Positions 18,754 through 27,721 of a stretch of 64,000 nucleotides of DNA are shown here, piece by piece. The stretch is from contig CAVPJC010000001.1 of the NCBI GenBank assembly GCA_963705155.1, positions 432,466-496,465 of the forward strand. The letters run 5' to 3'. Both the position numbers and the translations under genes were made by a program. How positions within the stretch are numbered: the stretch's first letter is position 1; every line of letters begins with the position of its first letter. The notes below the pieces were generated by a model. That model saw only the letters and a list, made by a program, of their open reading frames with translations, searched no databases and had not been told where the DNA came from. This DNA comes from CAVPJC01 sp963705155. Its GTDB lineage: Bacteria > Chloroflexota > Anaerolineae > Anaerolineales > UBA4823.

Positions 18754-19989
18754 ATGGCAGCCAGTGCAAGTGTCTTTTCGCGTCCCGGCAGCCGGCCGTT
18801 TTTGCTCTGGCTGGTGGCTCTGGGGGTGGTCTTCCTGGCCGGTGTGTACGGCATGTCGCAGGTACTGCTGCATGGTCTGCAGGTCACCGGCCTCACCGAC
18901 CGGGTTCCCTGGGGATTATGGATTACGCTCGATCTTTCAGGGATCGGCCTGGGCGCCGGCGCCTTTACCTTCTCGGCAGCCGTTTACCTTTTCCGCATTA
19001 AACGATTGGAATCATTAGCACGCCCGGCCGTCTTCATCGGTTTTCTGGGCTACACCGCGGCCATGCTGGCTCTCGCCATGGATATCGGCCGTCCCGACCG
19101 CTTCTGGCACCCCCTGGTATACTGGAACGTTCACTCTGTATTGTGGGAAATCACCTGGTGCGTGGTGCTCTATTCCACCGTGCTCATGCTCGAAGTGCTG
19201 CCCCTGGTGTTGGAGAGCCGCTTCTTTGACCGCTGGCCTGGTCTGCGCAAAGCCAGTCATAACCTGCACCGCCTCACCCCGATCCTGGCGGTGGTGGGCA
19301 TGGGCCTCTCCCTGCTGCACCAGTCATCTCTGGGCGCCACCTATGGCGTGCTCAGCGGCCGCGCCATCTGGTTCAAGCCCTCCCTGCCCATTATGTTCAT
19401 CATCTCCGCGGTTGCCGGGGGCATGTCCCTCACCCTGCTGGCAACCATGATCACCTCCACACTCACCCATCGCTCCCTGGTGAGCGTGGAGGTCAAACGT
19501 GAAGTAGCCCGCGCCATCGGGTATACCACCCTGGCCTATCTCTACATCAAACTGTGGGATTGGGCGGTCACATCCTATTACAGCCATTCCCCGGGCGCCG
19601 CCAGCGCCCTGGAGCGGCTGCAATCCACCACCCCCTATACCACCACTTTCTGGGGATTGGAAATTCTGCTGGGGGGGGTTATCCCGGCGGTCATACTGCT
19701 CTACCGCCCCCTGCGCCGTAATAACAAGGCGCTTGGCGTGGCCCTGGCGCTGATCGTCTTCAGCCTGGTGGTCAACCGCTGGAATGTCACCCTTTCGGGG
19801 CTGGTGGCGCCTCCCGATTGGTCTCCCGGTGTGTTGGGAGACGTGGTATCCGCCACCTACCTCCCTACTGGCATCGAAATCCTGGTTGCGCTGGGCATCA
19901 TTGCCTACGCCCTGCTCGGTTTTACCCTGGGAGCGCGCTTCCTGCCGATCTTCTCCAGCAAGAAAACAACCCACGAGTCCGCCGATTGA
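18754..19989 (+). CDS. nrfD: NrfD/PsrC-family integral membrane subunit
   Basis: A quinone-interacting membrane protein of 411 residues with about ten helices, belonging to the NrfD/PsrC/HybB family. Conserved features are VPWGLWITLDLSGIGLGAGA (about residue 43), DIGRPDRFWHPLVYWNVHSV and a long run of hydrophobic helices. The start is the ATG at 18,754, with GAGGAGG six bases upstream inside the end of the ferredoxin gene. It is the last gene of the three-gene operon and is followed by a strong terminator. Inference: the trio moves electrons between menaquinol and haems outside the membrane. The direction is unknown. Confidence 0.92.
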   Translation: MAASASVFSRPGSRPFLLWLVALGVVFLAGVYGMSQVLLHGLQVTGLTDRVPWGLWITLDLSGIGLGAGAFTFSAAVYLFRIKRLESLARPAVFIGFLGYTAAMLALAMDIGRPDRFWHPLVYWNVHSVLWEITWCVVLYSTVLMLEVLPLVLESRFFDRWPGLRKASHNLHRLTPILAVVGMGLSLLHQSSLGATYGVLSGRAIWFKPSLPIMFIISAVAGGMSLTLLATMITSTLTHRSLVSVEVKREVARAIGYTTLAYLYIKLWDWAVTSYYSHSPGAASALERLQSTTPYTTTFWGLEILLGGVIPAVILLYRPLRRNNKALGVALALIVFSLVVNRWNVTLSGLVAPPDWSPGVLGDVVSATYLPTGIEILVALGIIAYALLGFTLGARFLPIFSSKKTTHESAD

Positions 19990-20008
19990 TCACCTCGCCT
20001 TAAAAATC

Positions 20009-20046
20009 AAGCCTGCCCGTTTCTCGCGCCGGGCAGGCTTTTTTTT
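20009..20046 (+). terminator. Terminator of the octahaem/FeS/NrfD operon
   Basis: AAGCCTGCCCG and its exact complement form an 11-bp stem with a ten-base loop, followed by eight T. A-rich sequence on the left may also make it work for the convergent osmC gene. Confidence 0.92.
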
Positions 20047-20085
20047 ATCAGGGACACTCTCCTGAATTTGTTCTATGTGAATGAT

Positions 20086-20481
20086 TTAGTTGGTAGTTTC
20101 AACCACCTGGGTGTAGATGTTGAACTTGGGTGGTTTTTCAAAGTGCTTTTTGACAGCACATTGATCCGCAGCCCGCACCAGTGAAGGCAGGTACTTCTCG
20201 GGAAAAGTTGGAGGGGCCTGGATTTCGAGATCAATCTTGCCAACCATCCCGCTGAAGGGGTCGGTGTGCATACGCTGGATGATCCGGATGCCCTCAGTGG
20301 ACAGCCCGCGCTGCTGGCAGAAACCCAGTACGTAAATGCCGGCGCAGGTGCCCAGGGAGGCAAGGAAAGTTGCAAAGGGGGTCGGCGCGCTGGCCACGGG
20401 GGGTTGGTCTGTTGTAACAGTGAAGGTGCCAAAGTGTGCGTCTACGCGGGCGCCGCCGGGGAAGTCGATGATCATTTCCAT
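20086..20481 (-). CDS. OsmC-family peroxide/thiol-related protein
   Basis: A 131-residue OsmC/YhfA-like protein. Members reduce organic hydroperoxides with two cysteines or act on thiols. Here the first conserved Cys is in SLGTCAGIYVLGFCQQRG (about residues 41-58) and the second in AADQCAVKKHFEKPP (about 105-119). The cysteine spacing and the final beta-strand are normal for the family, so the protein looks intact. It is a single gene convergent with the nrfD operon. Confidence 0.85.
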   Translation of the reverse strand: MEMIIDFPGGARVDAHFGTFTVTTDQPPVASAPTPFATFLASLGTCAGIYVLGFCQQRGLSTEGIRIIQRMHTDPFSGMVGKIDLEIQAPPTFPEKYLPSLVRAADQCAVKKHFEKPPKFNIYTQVVETTN

Positions 20482-20584
20482 ACTCTTTTCTCACTCTTTC
20501 CTTTAGAAGTTATTGGTTTATTTGTCGAACATTCTCAGTCCTTTCTTTTGATGCAGTTTTGGCAAAAAGGTGACATACAGTCAT

Positions 20585-20625
20585 AAAACAGCCTCTCTCC
20601 GGCGAAGGCAGATCCGGAGAGAGGC
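20585..20625 (-). terminator. Terminator of the MFS gene
   Basis: On the minus strand GCCTCTCTCCGG pairs perfectly (12 bp) with CCGGAGAGAGGC, followed by TGTTTT. It lies 27 bp 3' of the MFS stop. Confidence 0.9.
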
Positions 20626-20651
20626 AAAAGTAAGGAGGAGATTGGTTGAGT

Positions 20652-21963
20652 TTAGTCCCCGGGCATGGGGAGAGGCCGGGTCTGCCTGGCGGGTTTCCAG
20701 AAAAATACCCAGTAAAGGAATACGGAAACGATATACAGCAGGATGGTGCCTATGAAAGGCGGGCCAAATCCATATCGCACCTGCATCCAGCCGCTGATGG
20801 TGGGGCTGAAAGCCCAGCCAAAGTTCCAGGCCATGCTCACCAGGCTGGCAACGGTGGCGCGGGCAGAAGGCTCGACATGCTCCATCACATAGGTCTGGTA
20901 AACCGGGCCGCTCATATTCATCAGGGCCAGGCGCACATAATAAGACAGCGCGCTCATCCAGAAGAGCGGAGAAAAACCGAGCAGGATCAGGAATGGAATG
21001 GAGAGCCCCTGGGTGATCACCACGAACTGGATTTTACCCATGCGGTCCGCCAGGGGTGGGGCGATCAGCAGGCCGATCCCCATCGCCAGAGAACCCCAGG
21101 CAAATAAAGAACCAATCACAGGATCAGGCTGGTTGTGCGCCACGCGGAAAAAGACATTCATAAACGGCATGATCAGCCCGGCGCCAATGGAAGTGACCAG
21201 CATGGGCAGTACCAGCCGGCTTAGCAGGGCGGGATGCCGGGAGGCATAAGAAATGGGCGCAAATACCGTGCGCCCGGCGGCCTGTGATTGCCCGGAGCGC
21301 AGGAAAAGCAGCGGCAGGATGGCGGTCGCGGCCACTACGGCAATTACCAGGAGCGCCCCGCCGTACGCCGTGCTGTCAGTGGGCTGCACCTGCCGGAAAT
21401 GCGCCACCCAGGTGGGCAGGTAGCCCCCCAGCCAGTTGCCGGCGGAGGCCATGGCCATTTGCAAACCTGAGCTAAAACTGAAAAGATAGGTGCGCTCTTC
21501 TTCGTCGCTGTTTTCCATCAGGAAAGGGGCGTTCGTGACCGCCGCCAGGCTTTGGGCCAACCCGGAAATCACGTTCATGGCATAAAAGTTGAGCTCGCCC
21601 GGCCACAGCACCATCGAGAGGACGGAAATGGCCACACCCCCACCAGAAATGACCAGCGAGCGCTTTCTTCCGAGAAGATCCGCCAGGTAGCCCACGGGCA
21701 AAGCCGCCAGCAGTGCGGTGAGGCTGCTCACCGTGATCAGATTGCCCAGCATAGCTTCATCATAGCCCAGGCTGAGCACGTAGAAATTGAACAACAGGCG
21801 GAACACCCCCATAGCGGCCCCGGTAATAATAACGTTGAACAGGTACAGGCGCGCGTTAGGCTTGAATGCGCGCAGGCGGGCGGCGTAGGTTTTTATGACG
21901 CCGCGCGCGGGTCGTGTTGTGATCGATTCATAGGGGCGGTGTTGACAGGCGTTTGTTTGTCAT
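20652..21963 (-). CDS. MFS transporter, probable N-terminal frameshift
   Basis: A major facilitator of about 430 residues with 12 predicted helices. The loop motif GYLADLLGRKRSLVISGG between helices 2 and 3 is the canonical MFS signature, and the second half repeats it (PPLADRMGKIQF). An uninterrupted ATG start exists only inside helix 1 (MGVFRLLFNFY). Upstream the same frame encodes a plausible N-terminus (YAARLRAFKPNARLYLFNVI), and one frame change joins it to MTNKRLSTPP starting at 21,963. The substrate is unknown. It lies downstream of the ArsR-type regulator gene on the same strand (38-bp gap), so it may be its target. Confidence 0.75.
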
Positions 21964-22000
21964 CTGCCCGCAATGGTTCTGCAGACAAATCGATGTTTTC

Positions 22001-23102
22001 TTATTCAGAGTGGGTTTTCTGCAGAAATTCTTGCAGGTGAGCGAAGGTGGATTGGACCGCTTCCAGGCGGGCAGCATAGCGTTTTTCATCACATTCATTA
22101 ACGCTCACATGCACCAACCCGGCCAGCCGGAGTGCACTCAGGTGGTGGGTGATGGTAGGAGCGCGCAGGCGCAGAGAACGGGCGAGCTGCGCCTGGGTCA
22201 TTTCTTCGCCGCTCAAAAAGCGCAGAATCTGAATCCGGGTCGGATCCGACAGGGCCTTGAGAGCGCGCAGCAGCCCATCGGGCACATTTTCCCCGGGGAT
22301 GAGCGCCATATCCACCGGACGCACACCGAAGATCAGCAGCATGCGCTCCGCCCCAAGGGGAGAGTATAGGATCAAAGGCGTGTTCCAGTAGCCCGGCACC
22401 AGGATCAATTCATGGACTTCGGCGGGAATATCCATGTGAACGCCTTGAGAAAGCTCTGCCAGCAGACCGGGCAGGGGCAAACTGGCAGACAGGCTCTGAG
22501 CATGCTCCAGCCCTCGGCGCAATACCGGCGCAATACGCCGCTCTTCTTCTTCGAAGAAAGACTGGTAGTACGTTTGCAGGGCAGAGAGGTACAGCTCGCC
22601 AAACTCTTCCGGGTGAGCCCACCACTCCAGATAAGGGGGAAGGAGCTTGATCAGCTCTGTTTCCTTGTATTTTTCAAGGATTTTCTCGATCGCTTCCAGA
22701 TCGCTTTTATTCCACGACCGGCGCGCCGCAATCTCTTGCAAAATTGCAGCAATTTCCGGGATCTTTTCAATATGCAACTGGGAAAGCATACGCTCGGCGG
22801 GAGGGGTTTGGCGCAGCGTATAAAGCGCCGTGGCGGCATCCTTAGGCTCAGGCAGGGCCTGAAATCCAGTGAATTGGCACCCAGATAAACGGGCTGATTT
22901 CTTCCAGCAGCTTGCGCTCGGCGGCAGGCAGGCGCGAACGTACACCCGCCGCCCAGGAAGGCCGCAACCCGTAGGTGTCCGGATTATGCAGCACTAATAG
23001 GCTGAGGAAGAGATCGTACGCGCTGCCCATATCCCAGGTCAGGGCAACGCTTCCGGCTGCCGCCGGCGTGGTGGGCGTCTCGGCGATCATTACCTGGCTC
23101 AT
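22001..23102 (-). CDS. ArsR-type winged-helix regulator with large N-terminal domain, frameshifted
   Basis: A protein of about 365 residues. The last 90 residues are an ArsR-like DNA-binding domain (LSDPTRIQILRFLSGEEMTQ, LARSLRLRAPTITHHLSALR). The long N-terminal part (GSAYDLFLSLLVLHNPDTYG, then helices) matches the DUF5937-type architecture of ArsR proteins with an extra ligand-binding region. A frameshift near 22,880 joins the two parts. It lacks the CxC metal site of classical ArsR. It overlaps the upstream small gene by 4 bp (ATGA) and shares that gene's promoter, which carries a perfect palindrome, so autorepression is likely. Confidence 0.8.
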
Positions 23103-23308
23103 AAGCGCTCGTCAACCAGGTGGTAGACAACCACACGCTGCTTCATTTTTTGGCCCAGGGCGATGAGGGTGTTACCGGTGAAAAGCAAAGCCCGATCGAA
23201 AAGGGAAGTCTGCCGGCCAAATGCCGACTTCAGACGGCGGGCCTGCTCTGAAATTCGCACCAATTCAGCATGGTATTCTTTGGCTCGGTCATATTCACGG
23301 GTATCCAT
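23099..23308 (-). CDS. Small uncharacterised protein upstream of arsR-type gene
   Basis: A 69-residue, highly basic, helical protein (DRAKEYHAELVRISEQARRL, then LLFTGNTLIALGQKMKQRVV). No known motif and no clear signal peptide. The middle has one moderately hydrophobic stretch. GGAGG precedes the ATG by six bases, and its stop overlaps the regulator start by 4 bp, so the two are translated together. Its role is unknown; a link to the regulator is suggested only by coupling. Confidence 0.7.
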   Translation of the reverse strand: MDTREYDRAKEYHAELVRISEQARRLKSAFGRQTSLFDRALLFTGNTLIALGQKMKQRVVVYHLVDERL

Positions 23309-23360
23309 ACGATCCTCCTTCGAACTATAGACACCAATCTAACAAAGGCAACTGTCTAAC

Positions 23361-23409
23361 TTAGACTATCATCTAATTAGATGATAGTCTAATATCTTCG
23401 TTTTGTCAA
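23361..23409 (-). promoter_or_regulatory. Promoter with 32-bp perfect operator palindrome
   Basis: On the minus strand TTGACA (23,404-23,409), a 17-base spacer and TATCAT (23,381-23,386) form a sigma-70 promoter. The two 16-bp arms of a perfect palindrome (TTAGACTATCATCTAA and its complement, 23,361-23,392) cover the -10 and the start point. A bound regulator would block RNA polymerase. It lies 53 bp upstream of the small gene/ArsR operon. Confidence 0.85.
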
Positions 23410-24044
23410 GTACCTTTAATCTATGCATCATGGGTTTTACAAAGCTGAAGGTTGCTGTTAGTACCTCTCTACAGCCCTACGGCGCTCTTCTCTCGGTGGA
23501 AATAGCGGTGCGAGACGGGCGTACTTCCCGCCGGAGCAATCAAGGAATCTTGCAACCCGGTGAGCTTTTTCAATACCCCCATATATAGCGATGCCTGAAT
23601 TCAGACAATCCCCCTCTCTTAAGCCCAACCTGTGGAAAACTTGTGCAAAACTGTGGATAAAGTAGTTAAAGTGGGGAAAACTCGCTCTTTTGTGCGAATT
23701 ATCCGTTTCTTACACACCCCCATATATGGGGGTGTGTTTCTGTCATCCCCTAAATATTTGAAAGGGGTTTGTGGGTTGAGAAAAGCCCTCTTTTTGCCCG
23801 GGTTTTATCCCGTATCCGATGGGGATATCTTAATCCGCTTTTGCCGCCATATAGAGGGATTATTTCAGCTAACCCCCTGTATGCAGGGCAGCCGCATTCC
23901 CATATGCTGGTTTCTCCACTTATCCCCAGCCCCTACGACGACTACGATAATAGATATAAATCTTATACAAGGGATAATTCATCTTAAAGGGTACTAAGAT
24001 GTGATCTTCGTATGTCCTGGCGAACGACCGAAGGCAGTATTACT
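23410..24044. other. Non-coding region with DnaA-box-like cluster and palindromes
   Basis: About 635 bp without a convincing gene on either strand. TGTGGAAAAC, TGTGCAAAAC and the perfect DnaA-box complement TGTGGATAA follow each other at about 11-bp spacing (23,631-23,660). A near-match TTATCCCCA lies at about 23,920. An AT-rich stretch with GATAATAGATATAAATC follows (23,945-23,985). CCCCCATATAT occurs twice (near 23,577 and in the palindrome at 23,712). The make-up resembles a replication origin or a complex regulatory region, but no dnaA or dnaN gene is adjacent. Confidence 0.4.
23712..23737. repeat. 26-bp perfect palindrome
   Basis: ACACACCCCCATA followed by its exact reverse complement, with centre CATATATG. 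A related half-site CCCCCATATAT lies 140 bp to the left (23,577). It has no T-run, so it is not a normal terminator. It could be a dimeric protein-binding site. Confidence 0.7.
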
Positions 24045-25420
24045 CTAGCGTACCTTCAGCCATTCCGAAATTATCTGCCGGGCCAATTCAACTGCTTCAT
24101 CGGGAACTGAGATGCGCTTAATGGTGGAACTGAGCGACAGCGTAGCATCCACGATCATCTTTGGCTCCCATACCATTTTCTGAAGATGGATCCAGTTGGT
24201 TACACAGCACCCCTGGCAAGATCATCACATCTTTGTCCGCCTGCATTCGGGTTGCTACAGACCACCAAACTGCCTGGTCATTGCTCGGGTCAATGTCGCC
24301 GTCCACCACCACCACCAGCTTCAGGTAATGATCTAACCCCAACAGCAAGATCGCCGCTTGCTGCGCTTGCCCTTCCGCGGTTTTGTTGATCTGCAGGATG
24401 CAAATGGAAATGCGTGCCCGAAGCCGGGTAGTAAATGCTACTGTAATAGGGCAGTACTTCTCTCATCTGCTTGTGCACCCACGCCTCTTTCGACGCCCGA
24501 CCCAGGTTCAGGTGGTCGCTGGAATTCCCCGGCGCCAAATCAACAAAGATCGGGTCTACCCGCCGGGTGATGGCGGTCACTTCCATCACGTTTTGAGTAG
24601 ACCAGCTCGAGCGCGTAGCCGGTATACTCCCCAAACGGGCCTTCTGGCTCACGGGCAATTTGCCCTCAAAAAGCCTTCGATGACGATCTCCGCATAGGCC
24701 GGCACATCCACATCTACCGTCTTCGCCCGACAAATATCAAGTGGCACGTCGGCAAGGCCCCTGCCAATTCATATTCATCCTGGTCCATTCCCATTTTGGC
24801 CGCAGCGGCCAACATCACCGCCGGATGCCCGCCGATCACCACACACACTGGCAAGTCTCGGCCGGCCAGCTCAGATCGCCGGAAGTAATCCCATAAGTGC
24901 TGACGGCTGTGAAGGCTGGCTCCCATGCGTCTCGGACCTTTCACCTGCAAGCGCATGTACGACAGGTTATTGCAGCCAGTGTCTTCGGATACTCGCCGCG
25001 GCCATCCCCGCTGTGATATACGGGCCTGCGTCCTGCTCAAAGTGAACGGGAATGGGAAGCTGGGTCAAATCAGCTTGCTCTCCTAACAGCACCACATCCT
25101 GCACCGGCCCGCCATCCCCACGTTTGGGCGCCACCAGATGGTCCAGGGCATGTCCAAGGCGGTCATAAAAGCCGTGAGGCACTACTCCCACGGCAAAGGA
25201 CATGATCTCCCGGCTGGCAAAAAGGATTCGCTGCCATACGGTGGGGTGAATTGCCCATCTGTTCGAAAAAGAACAGCGGGATCTGGCGCTGATCCTCCAA
25301 TTCCATGGCCATTGCCATCGATGTGTAGCCAGCACCACCGATACTAAGACATCAAGAATAGGTGAGGAGAGTCTATTCCACAAGTTTTCAGGAATGAGCG
25401 TAAGTCTGGCTGCGGTTGAA
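24045..25420 (-). CDS. UbiD-family decarboxylase-like protein, several frameshifts
   Basis: A protein of about 450 residues resembling UbiD-type prenylated-FMN-dependent (de)carboxylases. Recognisable blocks in order are DLRSFLKT (start), PLFFFEQMGNSPHRMAANPF, LTQLPIPVHFEQDAGPYITA, NNLSYMRLQVKGPRRMG, PVCVVIGGHPAVMLAAAAKM, YELAGAL, CPEGPFGEYTGY-like sequence, LDPSSENGMGAK, and a C-terminus ending ARQIISEWLKVR. The R-x-x-E-x-x-E-type catalytic area is disrupted by frame changes, so active-site residues cannot all be confirmed. At least five frame changes are needed. It overlaps the end of a uridine-phosphorylase-like gene, so it is the last gene of the nucleoside operon. Decay versus sequencing error is unresolved. 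Confidence 0.65.
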
Positions 25421-26194
25421 GTAGTTAGGGGCTTGTTCTCTCGCTTCTCGTACTGAAGCGATGCCTTCCAGGGCAACTTGAATGGCGTTCTCCCATCCCT
25501 GAACCGACCCATAGTTTACATCTTCGTAGATTACATCGTTTTCCACCAGGTTCCCGGAAACGGCGCACACCATCACGGCATTCAGACCGCGTAGATGGGC
25601 GATGATAAAGATCGCTGACGCCTCCATTTCTAGATTCAAGATCTTGCTGCCGATAGCCTGGCGATGAATTCGGAATTATCGCCATAGAAGGCATCGTCCG
25701 AGGCGCTTAAGCCCACGTGTAGCGGGTAGCCGCCATCCTTTTGCAGCCTGCGTGCGGCCTGGGATCAGCTCGTGTGTTAGGAAATGGTCGGGCACTGCCG
25801 GAAAACCCTCACCGGCATAGAAACGTGTCGTGCCTTCGTTGCGCATCGCCCCGGTGGCGATCACCAGATCGCCGATGCGCATGCCCGGCTGGAACGCACC
25901 GGTGCTGCCCACACGGATGAAATGAGTGGCGCCCACGTTCGCCAGCTCCTCGACGGCGATCGCCGCAGATGGGCAGCCAATCCCCGTGGATGTGGCGCTG
26001 ACCGGGATACCTTTATAAGAACCTGTCCAGGTACAAAATTCGCGATTGTAGGCGATTTCCCGGGCTTCATCCAGATATTTGGCAATGCGAAGCACCGATC
26101 GGGGTCGCCTAAAAGCAAGACGTAATTTCCACATCTCCAGGCGCCACTTGCAGGTGATACTGTTTTCTACCCAGTGTTTTTGATGCTTTATCAA
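25388..26194 (-). CDS. Uridine-phosphorylase-like protein 1, frameshifted
   Basis: A nucleoside phosphorylase I (PNP/UDP family) member of about 270 residues; these split nucleosides with phosphate into base and ribose-1-phosphate. Visible blocks are REFCTWTGSYKGIPVSATST, GIGCPSAAIAVEELANVGATH, FIRVGSTGAFQPGMRIGDLV, IATGAMRNEGTTRFY and, in another frame, LNLEMEASAIFIIAHLRGL, which holds the ribose-binding EMEAS. Frame changes fall near 26,100, 25,740 and 25,640. The N-terminal YHLQVAPGD-like segment is split by the first of these. It overlaps the UbiD-like gene at its 3' end. Confidence 0.75.
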
Positions 26195-26228
26195 GGATTG
26201 TGATACAGCTTACCTCTTGCAATCCAGT

Positions 26229-26910
26229 TCAATTTAATTCTTGTACGCCACGGATAGCCACCTGGCACAGCAGTTCCAGCGGGCGGTCATCTTTCAGAGC
26301 GATGACCAATCCCCCGACCCTTTTTCTTAGCTTACCGCTCCCACTGCCATCATCGCCGCCAACTCCATCTCAGAGCATAACACACCTGCAGCTACCCAGG
26401 TTTGCCAGTTTTCTTGTAATTGGGCCGACACAGGCTTCCGCTCAGGTTCCCATTCTGCATATAAAAAATCTGTCTGAATGCACCACGCCTACGTGATGCC
26501 GGCATCCAGATAGCAGACAGCCGGCGGCCAGAGCTGCCACAATTTTCTGGATGGGCAGCAGCCGGGTAAGCCAGCGGCAAACAACCCCGTGAGGCGCCCT
26601 CCGTCGCGCACCGCCCCCATTACAACTACCAGATCTCCGACTGCACCCAGGGCTACATTGCCCGGAGATGCATACCCGGATGAATGTATGTGCACCGAGT
26701 ACGCTCAGCGTTTCAACCACCGCCGCCGCCGCCGGCCGCCGATCCCAGAGGAAACCACGAATACCTGCACGCCGCTCAACCAGCCCGATATGCCGCCAGC
26801 CCTCCCCACCGTGAGACCTTTTGCGGCAATTCCAGCATTTCCGCAATCATGCCAGCCCTATTCAGGTCTCCCGGCATAAGCACATAACGGCCTATCTGAG
26901 ACAGGCTCAT
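26229..26910 (-). CDS. Uridine-phosphorylase-like protein 2, frameshifted
   Basis: A second nucleoside phosphorylase of about 225 residues. It starts MSLSQIGRYVLMPGDLNRAG at 26,910. The GDxNR block binds phosphate in this family. Later blocks are LGAHTFIRVGISGNVALGAV, GDLVVVMGAVRDGG, VHSDRFFYAEWEPE and GVLCSEMELAAMMA. The protein ends ALKDDRPLELLCQVAIRGVQ with a stop at 26,229. At least four frame changes are required. The EMEL motif in place of EMEA/EMES suggests altered ribose-pocket packing. It sits between two similar genes in one operon, so the set probably arose by duplication. Confidence 0.7.
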
Positions 26911-26948
26911 TTGTTACTTGAATTAAATAAAAAGGATCGCCTATCGGA

Positions 26949-27721
26949 TCAAGGCTCATTCAGTTCCCCCTTGGCGCTGGTGATTAGCCAGATTTCCCCG
27001 CTTTGCAGGTGCTCCAGCGTACTCAGGCAGACCTGCATGAGCATATTATAAGTCACAGAATTACGCCCTGCCATCCTAAGCAAAGCTCCTGCACGCAGGT
27101 CCAACAAGCGCGCTGTAACAAACAGCGATGAAATAGCCATCTCACTCCCCAACACTTCAGCCTGGCGGTAGGCTTCCACCACCGGCCCGCCGGGAGAGAA
27201 TTTTAAAGCTCTTGTTGTTGGCAAATGTGTCGTGAGTACGACCCCGAGCTGACTCTTCAGCGCGTTCTCTCCAGTCACCCGTTCAAGCACCATCGCTATC
27301 CTGTGATCGGCCAACGCCGGGTAAGCGAGCGGTACATATTGCCAGGTTATATATTCTTCTCGCACCGCTGCCCAGGCGACGAATCACATCCGAAAGCTCC
27401 ACAGAGAGGATCAACATGCGCAAGCGGATGGATTTCTCCCAGCCAGATTAAGGTCTCCCCCTCCTACCATACGGATTTCTTCCACGGCGATCGCCAAAGG
27501 CGGGGAGCCAAACCCGGTGAAAAAGATACTGAACGAACGCCCGTTGTAAATCCCAGTGATTGTGATGTACTCGCGCCGGGAGGCGACCGTGTGGACGTTA
27601 TCGAGATACTTTGACAGTTGCTGAGCCTGCTCACCGCGGCAACTAATACCACGGCTGGGGCAATATCGCCCCGCCGGCAGCTCATATGCCAGGTAGTTTC
27701 ACTCGGTGGCGCCGGGCACAT
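26949..27721 (-). CDS. Uridine-phosphorylase-like protein 3, frameshifted
   Basis: A third nucleoside phosphorylase-like protein of about 255 residues. It starts MCPAPPSETTWHMSCRRGDI; the ATG overlaps the stop of the purine nucleoside phosphorylase gene (TAATG), so they are translationally coupled. Further blocks are SKYLDNVHTVASRREYITIT, FTGFGSPPLAIAVEEI, EYITWQYVPLAYPALADHRI and GSEMAISSLFVTARLLDLRA. The FTGFGSPP and GSEMA loops correspond to the usual TGIGxPS and EMEA. Frame changes lie near 27,640, 27,450 and 27,365. The more divergent loops hint at a different base or sugar specificity from its two paralogues. Confidence 0.65.
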
